Shown here: piece by piece, positions 52,424 to 61,197 of the stretch
Layout of the letters: every line of letters starts with the position of its first letter
Position numbering within the stretch: the first letter of the stretch is position 1
Assembly (NCBI RefSeq): GCF_000144605.1
Contig: NC_014375.1
Span: forward strand, 868,001 to 932,000
Length of the DNA stretch: 64,000 nt
Source: Brevundimonas subvibrioides ATCC 15264
GTDB taxonomy: Bacteria; Pseudomonadota; Alphaproteobacteria; Caulobacterales; Caulobacteraceae
Direction: 5' to 3'
Made by a program: the position numbers and the translations under genes
Notes under the pieces: generated by a model
The model's database searches: none
What the model was told of the DNA's origin: nothing
Seen by the model: the letters and a program-made list of their open reading frames with translations, nothing else

Positions 52424-54280
52424 ATGGCGGAACCGACGGGAATGGGTCTGGGGCAGGCGGTGGCCCTGCTGGCCGTCACGGTGTTCGCCGTGCCGCTGTT
52501 CAAGCGTTTCGGGCTGGGCGCCGTGCTCGGCTATCTGGCGGCGGGCCTGGTGATCGGCCCGTTCGGCATCGGCATGATCCAGGACACGGAGTCCGTGCTG
52601 CACGTCGCCGAACTGGGCGTCGTCATGTTCTTGTTCATCATCGGGCTGGAGATGCGCCCGGCCCGGCTGTGGAGCCTGCGCAAGGAGATCTTCGGTCTCG
52701 GCGCCCTGCAGGTCGTGGTCTGCGCCAGCCTGCTGACCGCCGCCGCCATCGCCTTCGGCCTGCCCTGGTACGCCGGGTTGATCATCGGCTCGGGCTTCGC
52801 CCTGTCGTCCACCGCCATCGTCATGCAGCTGCTGGAAGAGCGGAACGAGAACAACGAGAACGACGGCCAGAGGGTCGTCTCCATCCTGCTGTTCGAGGAT
52901 CTGGCCATCGTGCCGCTGCTGGCCGTCGTCGCCATCCTGGCCGGCCAGTTCGGCACCGCCATCGAGGACCCCCAGCCGATCTGGATGACCGTGGGCTTCG
53001 CCATCGCGGCCGTGGCTGCGGTCTATGTGATCGGACGCTGGGCGCTGAACCCGGCCTTCCGTCTGCTGGCCCGGTACGGCGGGCGCGAGGTGATGACGGC
53101 TGGCGCGCTGCTGGTGGTGCTGGGCGCGGCCTGGGCCATGGACCTGGGCGGGCTGTCGATGGCCATGGGGGCCTTTCTCGCCGGGGTGCTGCTGTCGGAA
53201 TCGACCTTCCGCAACCAGCTGGAGGCCGATGTGGAGCCCTTCCGGGGCATCCTGCTGGGCCTCTTCTTCCTCAGCGTCGGTATGTCGCTGGACCTGAGCG
53301 TGGTCGCGCGGGACTGGCCGCTGGTGCTGGGCGGCGTCGTGGCGTTCATGGGGGCCAAGATGATCGGCGTCTATTCGGTCGCCCGGTTCATGAAGGCCGG
53401 TCATCCGGAAGCATTGAAGCGGGCCGCGCTGATGGGCGAGGGGGGCGAGTTCGCCTTCGTCCTCTATGCCGCGGCGCTGGCCGCCGGCCTGTTCGACGCC
53501 CGCACCGGGGCCATCGCCTCGGCCGTGGTCATCCTGTCGATGGCGCTGACACCCCTGAGAATGCTGGTCGCAGACCGGCTGAAGTCGCGCGAGACGGTGT
53601 CTCTGGAGGGGGTCGAGGAGGCGCGCAACCTGCAGGAGCGGGTGCTGGTCATCGGCTTCGGCCGCTTCGCCCAGGTCGTTTGTCAGCCGCTGCTGGCCCG
53701 CGACGTCGACGTCTCGATCGTCGACATCGACGTGGACATGATCAAGGCCGCCGGCAACTTCGGCTTCAAGGTCTACTACGGCGACGGGGCGCGGCTGGAC
53801 GTGCTGAGGTCCTCGGGCGCGGCGGACGCCGAGAGTATCCTGGTCTGCGTCGACAAGGCCGAGACGGCGGACCGGATCGTCGAACTGGTCCAGTCCGAGT
53901 TCCCGCTGACCAAGCTGTTCGTGCGCGCCTATGACCGGGGTCACTCGATCCGGCTGATCAAGGCGGGCGTGGAGTACCATATCCGCGAGACCTTCGAGAG
54001 CGCGCTGGCGTTCAGCGAGCACGTCCTGATGGACCTGGGCTTCTCGGACGAGGAGGCGCGGGAAGCCGTCGAGGATGCGCGTCGTCGGGATTATGAACGG
54101 CTGACCCTGCAGGTCGCGGGTGGGATCCAAGCGGGCCGCGACCTGTCGCGCGGCAACGCCACGACGCCGGAACCGGCACCCTATGTGAAGCCCCGCCGCG
54201 AGGGCCGCGCGCTGAACGAGGAGGCGGCCGGCATGATGACTGCCGAGGAAATGGAAGAGCGCCAGCAGGAACAGGGCTGA
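52424..54280 (+). CDS. Kef-type potassium/proton antiporter (CPA2) with RCK domain
   Basis: A 618-residue membrane antiporter. About 12-13 TM helices occupy residues 8-385 (QAVALLAVTVFAVPLF, GYLAAGLVIGPFGIG, FALSSTAIVMQLL, LLFEDLAIVPLLAVVAILAG). The cytosolic RCK_N domain begins RVLVIGFGRFAQVVCQPLLA and binds nucleotide (VDIDVDMIK). The C-terminal tail is Glu/Arg-rich. This organisation is that of KefB/KefC and YbaL; no KefF/KefG ancillary protein adjoins it. Confidence 0.93.
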   Translation: MAEPTGMGLGQAVALLAVTVFAVPLFKRFGLGAVLGYLAAGLVIGPFGIGMIQDTESVLHVAELGVVMFLFIIGLEMRPARLWSLRKEIFGLGALQVVVCASLLTAAAIAFGLPWYAGLIIGSGFALSSTAIVMQLLEERNENNENDGQRVVSILLFEDLAIVPLLAVVAILAGQFGTAIEDPQPIWMTVGFAIAAVAAVYVIGRWALNPAFRLLARYGGREVMTAGALLVVLGAAWAMDLGGLSMAMGAFLAGVLLSESTFRNQLEADVEPFRGILLGLFFLSVGMSLDLSVVARDWPLVLGGVVAFMGAKMIGVYSVARFMKAGHPEALKRAALMGEGGEFAFVLYAAALAAGLFDARTGAIASAVVILSMALTPLRMLVADRLKSRETVSLEGVEEARNLQERVLVIGFGRFAQVVCQPLLARDVDVSIVDIDVDMIKAAGNFGFKVYYGDGARLDVLRSSGAADAESILVCVDKAETADRIVELVQSEFPLTKLFVRAYDRGHSIRLIKAGVEYHIRETFESALAFSEHVLMDLGFSDEEAREAVEDARRRDYERLTLQVAGGIQAGRDLSRGNATTPEPAPYVKPRREGRALNEEAAGMMTAEEMEERQQEQG

Positions 54281-54351
54281 CCGGCCGCAACCCTGACTGT
54301 GGCGGTTTCGGCACAGCTTGATCGAGAAGCGTGGCCGCCCGGCGTAACCGT

Positions 54352-54376
54352 GAAACCCGGACGGGGCCTGTTCGTT
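54352..54376 (+). promoter_or_regulatory. EcfG-like (general stress) promoter candidate
   Basis: GAAAC (54352-54356), 16 bases, then CGTT (54373-54376). Alphaproteobacterial EcfG/SigT promoters are GGAAC-N16/17-CGTT; only the second base of the -35 element differs. It ends 20 bases before the start of the gene at 54397. Confidence 0.4.
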
Positions 54377-54396
54377 TTTCGGTCAGGAGACAGACG

Positions 54397-54714
54397 ATGC
54401 CCAAGACCACGAACACCCCCAAGAAGCCCGACCTTCGCCTGGTGTCCGCCGAGGCTGAGATCTACGACATGATGCGCGCGCCCCAGACGACGGCCGAACG
54501 CGTCCAGCGGCTGCAGGCCGAGGCCCGCGCCCTTGCCGTCGAACAGGTCGAGGCGCTGGAACGCCTGCTGCTCGAGGCCGCGACCATGGCCGAGGAAATC
54601 GCCAAGGGCGGCGACGCCTATCCGGTCGGAGCGCGCGAGATCGCCTCCCGCCTGGCCGAGGACCTGCCGTCCAAGGCCGGGAGCATCAAGGCGATCGTGT
54701 CCCGGGCGATCTGA
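54397..54714 (+). CDS. Small helical hypothetical protein
   Basis: A 105-residue protein; ATG 54397 follows CAGGAGACAGACG and is preferred to the in-frame ATG 54331. The sequence is largely helical: VSAEAEIYDMMRAPQTTAERVQR, LQAEARALAVEQVEALERLLLEAATMAEEI, AREIASRLAEDLPSKAGSIKAI. No TM or signal peptide. Family not named. An EcfG-like promoter precedes it, and it overlaps the convergent DUF4126 gene by 29 bases. Confidence 0.82.
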   Translation: MPKTTNTPKKPDLRLVSAEAEIYDMMRAPQTTAERVQRLQAEARALAVEQVEALERLLLEAATMAEEIAKGGDAYPVGAREIASRLAEDLPSKAGSIKAIVSRAI

Positions 54715-55336
54715 CCGGATCGGCATAGAGGCGCGCGCGCAGCCGTTTCGCCAGGCGGAAGACCAGCACGGCCAGCACGACCATCAGCACCGGCACCAGG
54801 ACCGGCACCAGGAACGCCAGCATCACGGTCGCGAAGCTGAGCACGTCCTCGATCAGGGACAGGACCGGATTGCCGATGCCGCCCGTGGTCGCGGTCGAGG
54901 TCAGCCGCGCTCCGCCCTGGGCCGCATTGAAGGCGAAGGCTGTCGGGGCTCCCACGATGACCCCGGCGATGGCCGCCGTCGTCGGGTCCAGCCCCGCGAA
55001 GACGCTGCCCGCCGCGACTGCGCCGGCGACCGGCCGCGTGAAAGATCCCAGCACGTTCAGCCCGTGATCGACGACGGGGATTTTGTCGCCCGCGAACTCC
55101 ACCACCGCCGCGATGCCGAGCGCGGAGATGGCTGGCCAGTCGGCCAGCCAGGCCATCTGGTCGTTCAGATCGATGCCGAACAGCCCGAATCGGGCGGCCA
55201 GGGCCAGCATCAGCAGGGGCAGAAAGGTCCGCAGACCCGTCGCCGAGGCCAGCCCGAGGCCCAGCAGGGCGGGCAGGACCCAGGTCTGCAAGGGGCCTGC
55301 CGCCGCGCCCAGATCGGGAATGTCGATGCCGTTCAT
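54686..55336 (-). CDS. DUF4126 membrane protein
   Basis: A 216-residue membrane protein with about five TM segments and the family segments LLGLGLASATGLRTFLPLLMLA, VEFAGDKIPVVDHGLNVLG, VFAGLDPTTAAIAGVIVGAPTAF and NPVLSLIEDVLSFATVMLAFL. Function unknown. ATG 55336. Its 3' end lies within the end of the small helical gene on the other strand. Confidence 0.88.
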   Translation of the reverse strand: MNGIDIPDLGAAAGPLQTWVLPALLGLGLASATGLRTFLPLLMLALAARFGLFGIDLNDQMAWLADWPAISALGIAAVVEFAGDKIPVVDHGLNVLGSFTRPVAGAVAAGSVFAGLDPTTAAIAGVIVGAPTAFAFNAAQGGARLTSTATTGGIGNPVLSLIEDVLSFATVMLAFLVPVLVPVLMVVLAVLVFRLAKRLRARLYADPVRSPGTRSP

Positions 55337-55425
55337 GGGGAGCCCTCTCGTTCGCTGTGACCATAATGCGCCGGAACCGGCCGGGGGTCCGCAGACTTTC
55401 TGGGGGTCAGACCCAGGAGAGCCCC

Positions 55426-56415
55426 ATGGACGACCGCTTCACCCCCGCCGCCGAAGACACCGCCGAAAACGAACGGGCCATTCAGGCCGGGATCGACGCG
55501 AAAGCCAGGGAAGGGCGGGGCGACGACACCTCGGGCGGCGCGGTCCAGGCGGGCGCCCGCAAGTATCCCGAACCGCCTTTCCCGAAGCAGCACCAGACCA
55601 AGCCGGGCGACGAGGCGGCGCTGGACCCCGCGCCCCTGTACGATGCGCCGTTCTGGAAGGGGTCGGGCAAGCTGGAGGGGTTCGCAGCCCTGATCACCGG
55701 CGCGGACTCCGGGATCGGCCGGGGCGTCGCGGTGCTGTTCGCGCGCGAAGGAGCCGACATCGTCATCTGCCATCTGGATGAGGACGCAGACGCCGCCGAG
55801 ACCAAGCGCGCGGTCGAGGCCGAGGGCCGTCGAGCCATCGTGCTGAAAGGCGACGTGGCCGATCCGGCGTTCTCGAAGATGGCGGTGGCCGAAACGATCA
55901 AGGCCTTCGGGCGGCTGGACGTGGTGGTGCCCAACGCGGCCTTCCAGGAGCATGTGGAGGCCTTCGAGGATCTGACGTTCGAGCATTTCGACCGGACGCT
56001 GAAGACCAATCTCTACGGCTATTTCAACCTGGCCCAGGCGGCCGTCCCGCACATGAAGTCGGGCGGATCGTTCGTGATGACCGGTTCCGTTACGGGCCTG
56101 CTGGGGAACAAGGACCTGCTGGACTACTCGATGACCAAGGGCGGGATCCATGCCTTCGCGCGATCGCTGGGCACCCATCTGGCGCCGCGCGGCATCCGCG
56201 TGAATGTGGTCGCGCCGGGCCCGGTCTGGACCCCTCTGAACCCCGCCGACAAACAGGCGGAAGACGTGGCGACGTTCGGGGCGGACACGGTCATGAAACG
56301 CCCGGCCCAGCCGGAAGAGATCGCCCCCGCCTATGTCTTCCTGGCCTCCCCCCAGATGTCGAGCTTCATCACCGGCGAGGTCCTGCCGATCATCGGGGGC
56401 TATGCGGGAGGCTAG
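55426..56415 (+). CDS. SDR oxidoreductase, general-stress type
   Basis: A 329-residue SDR of the YhdF/YdaD/YghA branch with an N-terminal extension of about 80 residues (KYPEPPFPKQHQTKPG...LYDAPFWKGSGKLEG) typical of that group. The nucleotide motif is ITGADSGIGRG, NAAF is at about 170, and the catalytic pair is Y-x3-K in DYSMTKGG. ATG 55426 has CAGGAG upstream. The stop TAG shares a CTAG with the convergent GNAT stop. Confidence 0.9.
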   Translation: MDDRFTPAAEDTAENERAIQAGIDAKAREGRGDDTSGGAVQAGARKYPEPPFPKQHQTKPGDEAALDPAPLYDAPFWKGSGKLEGFAALITGADSGIGRGVAVLFAREGADIVICHLDEDADAAETKRAVEAEGRRAIVLKGDVADPAFSKMAVAETIKAFGRLDVVVPNAAFQEHVEAFEDLTFEHFDRTLKTNLYGYFNLAQAAVPHMKSGGSFVMTGSVTGLLGNKDLLDYSMTKGGIHAFARSLGTHLAPRGIRVNVVAPGPVWTPLNPADKQAEDVATFGADTVMKRPAQPEEIAPAYVFLASPQMSSFITGEVLPIIGGYAGG

Positions 56416-56696
56416 GCCAGCACGTCGGCCTGGTCAGGGTGGCGCTTGAACCAGGCGACGGCATAGCTGCAGCGCGGGATCAGCCGGGTGCCGTTTTCGC
56501 GCGCGTGGTCCGCCAGGCTTTGCATAAACTTTCCGGCCGCACCGGATCCGCGCAACGCGTCCTCGGCCTCGACGTGCAGGATGGCGCGGCCGCCCGAGCT
56601 GTCGGCATAGTCGGCCCAGACGCGGCCCGTGGTCGTGCCGTCCTCGAACGTCTGTTCGTAGCGTTGATCGGCGGCGAGGTCCTGAAAGTCCGACAT
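56412..56696 (-). CDS. YjdJ-type small GNAT acetyltransferase
   Basis: A 94-residue single-domain GNAT-like protein (Pfam family of YjdJ): GGRAILHVEAEDALRGSGAAGKFMQSLADHARENG carries the acetyl-CoA-binding loop, RLIPRCSYAVAWFKRHP the C-terminal strand with conserved Cys/Tyr. ATG 56696 with AGGAG upstream is chosen over longer frames. Substrate unknown. Confidence 0.88.
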   Translation of the reverse strand: MSDFQDLAADQRYEQTFEDGTTTGRVWADYADSSGGRAILHVEAEDALRGSGAAGKFMQSLADHARENGTRLIPRCSYAVAWFKRHPDQADVLA

Positions 56697-56751
56697 GCGA
56701 TGCGCTCCTGGCTGAAACGGGAAAACCCGCGCCGGGTGCGGTCGTTCCGCC

Positions 56752-57144
56752 TCAGGCCGGCGGACGATCGCCGAGCAGCGCCAGCAGGCCCAGCACACTC
56801 TTGACCGTGAACCAGACGCTCAGGAGGAACCACAGCGCCAGGAACAGCAGCAGGAACGGGATGCCGATCAGCACGATCGAGGCGAAGGCGCTGATGACGA
56901 TCAGGACCCAGGTGGCGATGGTCCACCAGAACACCGACCAGAACAGGGCGATCTGCGCCTCGATATGCTGGCGCGGCAGGCCCGTGGCGCTGCCCCGTGC
57001 GGCGTAGGCCACGACCAGTCCGACCAGCACCAGCACGTTCGCGCTGGGGATCGACAAAATGTAGAGGCCCCAGGCGATCAGGGCGGCGGGCTTGCCCTCG
57101 GCCTCGTGACCGGGCGCGAGGCGGGGCTGGGACGTATCGGACAT
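56752..57144 (-). CDS. DUF4870-like membrane protein
   Basis: A 130-residue membrane protein with about three to four TM helices (PAALIAWGLYILSIPSANVLVLVGLVV, IALFWSVFWWTIATWVLIVISAF, IVLIGIPFLLLFLALWFLLSVWF) and a conserved HIEAQIALFW segment. Function unknown. Nine bases downstream of the gene at 57154, so probably cotranscribed. Confidence 0.82.
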   Translation of the reverse strand: MSDTSQPRLAPGHEAEGKPAALIAWGLYILSIPSANVLVLVGLVVAYAARGSATGLPRQHIEAQIALFWSVFWWTIATWVLIVISAFASIVLIGIPFLLLFLALWFLLSVWFTVKSVLGLLALLGDRPPA

Positions 57145-57153
57145 TCGGGTCTC

Positions 57154-57834
57154 CTAGGCCAGGAACCAGCCGCGTGGATCGCGGACCGGCCGTCCGGCCT
57201 TCAGGGTCAGAACGCCGCTGGCTCCCCGAAGGATCAACCAGACCGCCACGACGAACAGGACGAACACGCCCAGGCCCACGGCGATCAGGATGGCTCCCAG
57301 CAGGGCCGCGACCGCGGCGGTCCACAGGGTACGCTGCTGGAACACGAAATGGCTGGCGGCCACCGCGCCGCTGGGGCCGGGCCGACCGGTGACCGCCAGC
57401 AGGGCGATCAGGGCCGAAACGCCCAGCGTGGGCACGGCGAACAGGATCAGGGCATAGACGGCATAGAGCCCCGTGCTGTTGGCGACCTCTTTCGGCGGCA
57501 CGACGGCATGCCGGTTCATGCGAACGGGGTCTGGCGCGCGGGGCGACTCGATCGCCCAGCCTGGCACCGGTTCCGGCTGCGGTGCGGTCGTCACGGCCGG
57601 GGTCGGCTCCGGTTCGGGCGCAGGGTCGACGGGTGCGAAAAGATCCGGTTCCGGCTCGGGAGCGGGGGACCTTGCCGGCCTGGCCGACGGCGCAGGCTCC
57701 GGCGCGGGTTCGGGCTCCGCCACAATGCGCGACCGGCCCTGCAGGGCGGCGGCCGAGGAAAAGCCGATCAGGTCGTCATGATCGACGGCCGGATCGGTCG
57801 GCTTTGGCGCGTCTGGATCGCCGGGTTCGGCCAT
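57154..57834 (-). CDS. Membrane protein with Pro/Glu-rich cytosolic region
   Basis: A 226-residue protein. ATG 57834 (MAEPGDPDAP) has GAGG upstream. The first 115 residues are low-complexity with repeated EPEPAPEPAP/EPEP tracts; two TM segments follow (about 124-147 and 172-205). The C-terminus GRPVRDPRGWFLA is conserved-looking. Role unknown; the paired upstream position to the DUF4870-like protein suggests a joint function. Confidence 0.75.
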   Translation of the reverse strand: MAEPGDPDAPKPTDPAVDHDDLIGFSSAAALQGRSRIVAEPEPAPEPAPSARPARSPAPEPEPDLFAPVDPAPEPEPTPAVTTAPQPEPVPGWAIESPRAPDPVRMNRHAVVPPKEVANSTGLYAVYALILFAVPTLGVSALIALLAVTGRPGPSGAVAASHFVFQQRTLWTAAVAALLGAILIAVGLGVFVLFVVAVWLILRGASGVLTLKAGRPVRDPRGWFLA

Positions 57835-57881
57835 CGGAATCCTCGGGGTCAGGTGCGTCGACAATGGCGGTCCGCCTGCCC

Positions 57882-58409
57882 CTAGGCAAGCGAGAGGTCG
57901 TTGATGCTCATGTCGGGCCGATCCATCCAGCTGCCGGCCGCCCAGCCGCGTTCGGCCGCGCTCAGGTGCTCGCCCATGACGATCGTGTTCGTCGGGGTCT
58001 CTTCCAGCGCCAGCTCGACACAGCGATACGGCGAGCCGTCGTCGGCCAGGAAGGCGTCCAGCTTGCGCCGCAGGGCGATGGCGAAGGCTTCGGTCGTGGG
58101 GTCGCCCTCGAACACCATCAGCTGGCCCAGCCGGTGCGGTTCGTGCGTCCGGAACCAGTCCAGCAGGGGGTCGGCCGAGCCGACCTGGAAGGCGTGGTCC
58201 ACCGCCCCGTCGATGAAGCCGTGCCAGCGCTTCTTCAGCGTCTCGAACGAGGCCACATAGTTGGAGCCGCCGAAGTCGATCGCCGCGTCCGTGGCCAGGG
58301 TGACGGTGACGAATTCGTTGTGCCCGTGGGGCACGGCGCAGCGGGACCCCGCATCCGCCAGCAGACGGTGGGCCATGGAAAAGCGGCGTGTGAAGCGAAC
58401 CTGGGGCAT
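57882..58409 (-). CDS. 6-Pyruvoyl-tetrahydropterin synthase/QueD family protein
   Basis: A 175-residue T-fold protein. The zinc/catalytic segment is complete: FSMAHRL, then CAVPHGHNE (C-x3-HGH), a later FEGDPTTEAFAIALRRKLDAF and the C-terminal VELALEETPTNTIVM. QueD makes 6-carboxytetrahydropterin for queuosine; no queC/queE lies nearby. It is slightly longer than E. coli QueD (about 120 residues), so a different pterin product is possible. Confidence 0.82.
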   Translation of the reverse strand: MPQVRFTRRFSMAHRLLADAGSRCAVPHGHNEFVTVTLATDAAIDFGGSNYVASFETLKKRWHGFIDGAVDHAFQVGSADPLLDWFRTHEPHRLGQLMVFEGDPTTEAFAIALRRKLDAFLADDGSPYRCVELALEETPTNTIVMGEHLSAAERGWAAGSWMDRPDMSINDLSLA

Positions 58410-58523
58410 GGAAGCGCGCTATGTCGTGCTTATGACGGCCTAAAGCAACCCGGGCCGCCCGGAGCGCGCCCGTTGCTCGACCCGCAGGGGCAGACCGGCT
58501 AGAGGGGCAGCGGGAGATCTTGC

Positions 58524-59831
58524 ATGACGCTGAACAGCGCGACCTACCTTTCCGGCTTCGGCAATCACTTCGCGACGGAGGCCGTGTCCGGGGCCCTGCC
58601 CATCGGCCGCAACTCGCCGCAGAAGACCCCGATGGGTCTGTACGCCGAGCAGCTCAGCGGTACCGCCTTCACCGCGCCCCGGTCCGAGAACCGCCGCAGC
58701 TGGCTGTACCGCCTGCGGCCCTCCGCCCAGCATCCGGCCTACCAGCCCTTCGCCAACGGCCTGCTCCGCTCGGGCCCCTTTCACGACGCGCCGCCCAGCC
58801 CCAACCGCATGCGCTGGGACCCCCTGCCGATCCCCTCCGCCCCGACCGACTGGGTCGAGGGCCTCGTCACCTATGGCGGCAACGGCGATGCGGAGGCCCA
58901 GACCGGCGTCGGCATCCATCTCTATGCCGCCAACCTCTCGATGGTGGACCGGGTCTTCTACGACGCCGACGGCGAACTGCTGATCGTGCCGCAGGAGGGG
59001 CACCAGACCTTCGTCACCGAGTTCGGCCGCATCGACGCCGCGCCCGGACACATCGTCGTCATCCCGCGCGGCGTGCGCTTCCGCGTCGAGGTGGCCGGAC
59101 CGGTGCGCGGCTATGTCTGCGAGAACTACGGGGCACCCTTCCGCCTGCCGGACCTCGGTCCCATCGGTTCGAACGGCCTGGCCAATCCCCGCGACTTCGA
59201 GACCCCGGTCGCGGCCTTCGAGGACGTCGATCGTCCCACGGAGTGCATCCAGAAATATGCCGGCCGGCTGTGGACCACGACCTTCGATCACAACCCGCTG
59301 GATGTGGTGGCCTGGCACGGCAATCATGCGCCCTACCGCTATGACACCGCGCGGTTCAACACTATCAACACGGTCAGTTTCGACCACCCCGACCCGTCGA
59401 TCTTCACCGTCCTGACCAGCCCGTCTGACACGCCGGGCACGGCCAACTGCGACTTCGTCATCTTCCCGCCGCGCTGGATGGTGGCCGAGGACACCTTCCG
59501 CCCGCCGTGGTTCCACCGGAACGTCATGAGCGAGTTCATGGGGCTGGTCACCGGGGCCTATGACGCCAAGGAGGGCGGCTTCGCCCCCGGCGGCGCGTCC
59601 CTGCACAACTGCATGAGCGGCCACGGTCCGGACCAGGCCAGCTACGACAAGGCGGTCGCCGCCGAGCTGAAGCCTCACAAGCTCGAAAACACCCTGGCCT
59701 TCATGTTCGAGACGCGTTTCCCGATCCGCACCACGGAATGGGCGCAAACGACCCCGACGATGCAGCTCGACTACGACGACGTCTGGACCGGATTCGCAAA
59801 GGGCGACGTCGGCCGCCAAGCCAAGGACTGA
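58524..59831 (+). CDS. hmgA: Homogentisate 1,2-dioxygenase
   Basis: Opens the ring of homogentisate to maleylacetoacetate in tyrosine and phenylalanine catabolism. The 435 residues are full length: [19 protein letters not shown] at the start, [43 protein letters not shown] and CMSGHGPD supply the iron-binding His and Glu. ATG 58524 has GGGAG upstream. maiA and fahA are not in this window. Confidence 0.97.
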   Translation: MTLNSATYLSGFGNHFATEAVSGALPIGRNSPQKTPMGLYAEQLSGTAFTAPRSENRRSWLYRLRPSAQHPAYQPFANGLLRSGPFHDAPPSPNRMRWDPLPIPSAPTDWVEGLVTYGGNGDAEAQTGVGIHLYAANLSMVDRVFYDADGELLIVPQEGHQTFVTEFGRIDAAPGHIVVIPRGVRFRVEVAGPVRGYVCENYGAPFRLPDLGPIGSNGLANPRDFETPVAAFEDVDRPTECIQKYAGRLWTTTFDHNPLDVVAWHGNHAPYRYDTARFNTINTVSFDHPDPSIFTVLTSPSDTPGTANCDFVIFPPRWMVAEDTFRPPWFHRNVMSEFMGLVTGAYDAKEGGFAPGGASLHNCMSGHGPDQASYDKAVAAELKPHKLENTLAFMFETRFPIRTTEWAQTTPTMQLDYDDVWTGFAKGDVGRQAKD

Positions 59832-59833
59832 CC

Positions 59834-60193
59834 ATGCGCCTCCTGATCGCCGCCCTCGCCCTGATGGTCTCCGCCTGTTCGCCGATGGCCGGCCAGGCCC
59901 CCGGCGGGACGGTGCCGGGCCAGACCGCCGAGGCCGCCTGCGCCGCGCAGAATGGGACGATGCAGCGGGTCGGTCGTCTGCAGACGCTGCAGTGCGTGGT
60001 TCGCTACGCCGATGCCGGCAAACGCTGCACCGACGGCGACCAGTGCGCCGGCGACTGCCGCTTCGAGGGCGACGCCCTGGCGCTCGTGCCGAACGCCCCG
60101 CTGGCCGGGGTCTGTCAGGCGGACAGCAACCGCTTCGGCTGCCAGACTAGCATCGAGGACGGCAAGCCGACCCCGACCCTCTGCATCGACTGA
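59834..60193 (+). CDS. Small Cys-rich lipoprotein
   Basis: A 119-residue lipoprotein with signal MRLLIAALALMVSAC (lipobox VSAC, Cys 15). Seven more Cys occur in the mature part (EAACAAQNG, LQCVVRY, KRCTDGDQCAGDCRFEG, VCQADSNRFGCQTS, TLCID), so a disulfide-bonded periplasmic domain is likely. It starts 2 bases after the hmgA stop. Family not recognised. Confidence 0.78.
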   Translation: MRLLIAALALMVSACSPMAGQAPGGTVPGQTAEAACAAQNGTMQRVGRLQTLQCVVRYADAGKRCTDGDQCAGDCRFEGDALALVPNAPLAGVCQADSNRFGCQTSIEDGKPTPTLCID

Positions 60194-60197
60194 GACG

Positions 60198-61187
60198 TCA
60201 GCAGTCCGGGCAGTCCGGCATGACGTCGGTTTCCAGCTGCAGGGTCGTGTGGCCGATGCCGAAACGGCTGCGCGCCACGGTCTGGGCTTCCTGAAGCAGG
60301 GCGCGCGGGTCTCCGCGTTCGTGGACGAGGTGGGCGGTCAGGGCCGTCTGCGTCGTCGACAGGCCCCAGACGTGAAGGTCGTGCACGGCCGTGACGCCGG
60401 GCAGCCCGGCCAGCGCCGCGCGCACGGCCGCCACGTCGACCGAGGCCGGGGCCGGGGCCGCGTCCATGGCCAGGCCGACGGAATCCTTCAGCAGACCCCA
60501 GGTCCCCCACAGGATCACCGCCACGATCACGATGGACACCAGCGGATCCAGGATCGACCAGCCGGTCAGCAGGATGATCCCGCCCGAGATCACCACCCCG
60601 ATCGACACGGCCGCATCGGCCAGCATGTGCAAATAGGCCCCGCGCGCGTTCAGGTCCGAATGCTGGTCGCGCATGAACAGCAGCGCCGTGGCCAGGTTGA
60701 TGACGAAGCCGATGCCGGCCACGATCATGACCACGCCCGACTGCACCGGCGCGGGCTCCGACAGTCTCTGCACCGCCTCGAAGGCGATGGCCCCGCAGGC
60801 GAAGATCAGCAGCAGCGCATTGGCCAGGGCGGCCAGGATGGTCGCCTTGCCGAAGCCATAGGTCAGTTGCTTCCCGGCCGCCCGCCGGGCCAGCACGGCC
60901 GCGCCGCCCGCCATCGCCAGGCCCAGCACGTCCGACAGATTGTGCCCCGCGTCGGCCAGCAGGGCCGTGGAGCCGCTGAACAGCCCGGCCCCGAACTCGC
61001 AGGCCACGAAGGCCAGGTTGATGACCAGCCCGACTCCGTAACGCCAGTCGCCGGTGTCCACCGGGCCGTGCGCATGGCCATGTCCGCCGTGGCTGTGCCC
61101 GCCGTGGCCGTGCGAATGGCCATGGCCGTGCGCGTGCCCGGCGTGACCGTGGTCATGGTCGTGATGATCGTGCGCGGGGTGGGCCAT
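60198..61187 (-). CDS. Cation diffusion facilitator transporter
   Basis: A 329-residue CDF metal/proton antiporter. The first 45 residues are almost all His/Gly/Asp (HDHHDHDHGHAGHAHGHG), a metal-binding tail. Six TM helices follow with the metal site in TM2 (ADAGHNLSDV) and TM5 (HMLADAAVS), then a cytosolic domain (about 210-320) ending with a PDC pair. Most like CzcD/ZitB zinc exporters. The membrane protein at 61198 lies 10 bases upstream on the same strand. Confidence 0.93.
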   Translation of the reverse strand: MAHPAHDHHDHDHGHAGHAHGHGHSHGHGGHSHGGHGHAHGPVDTGDWRYGVGLVINLAFVACEFGAGLFSGSTALLADAGHNLSDVLGLAMAGGAAVLARRAAGKQLTYGFGKATILAALANALLLIFACGAIAFEAVQRLSEPAPVQSGVVMIVAGIGFVINLATALLFMRDQHSDLNARGAYLHMLADAAVSIGVVISGGIILLTGWSILDPLVSIVIVAVILWGTWGLLKDSVGLAMDAAPAPASVDVAAVRAALAGLPGVTAVHDLHVWGLSTTQTALTAHLVHERGDPRALLQEAQTVARSRFGIGHTTLQLETDVMPDCPDC

Positions 61188-61197
61188 GCGCCCAGCC

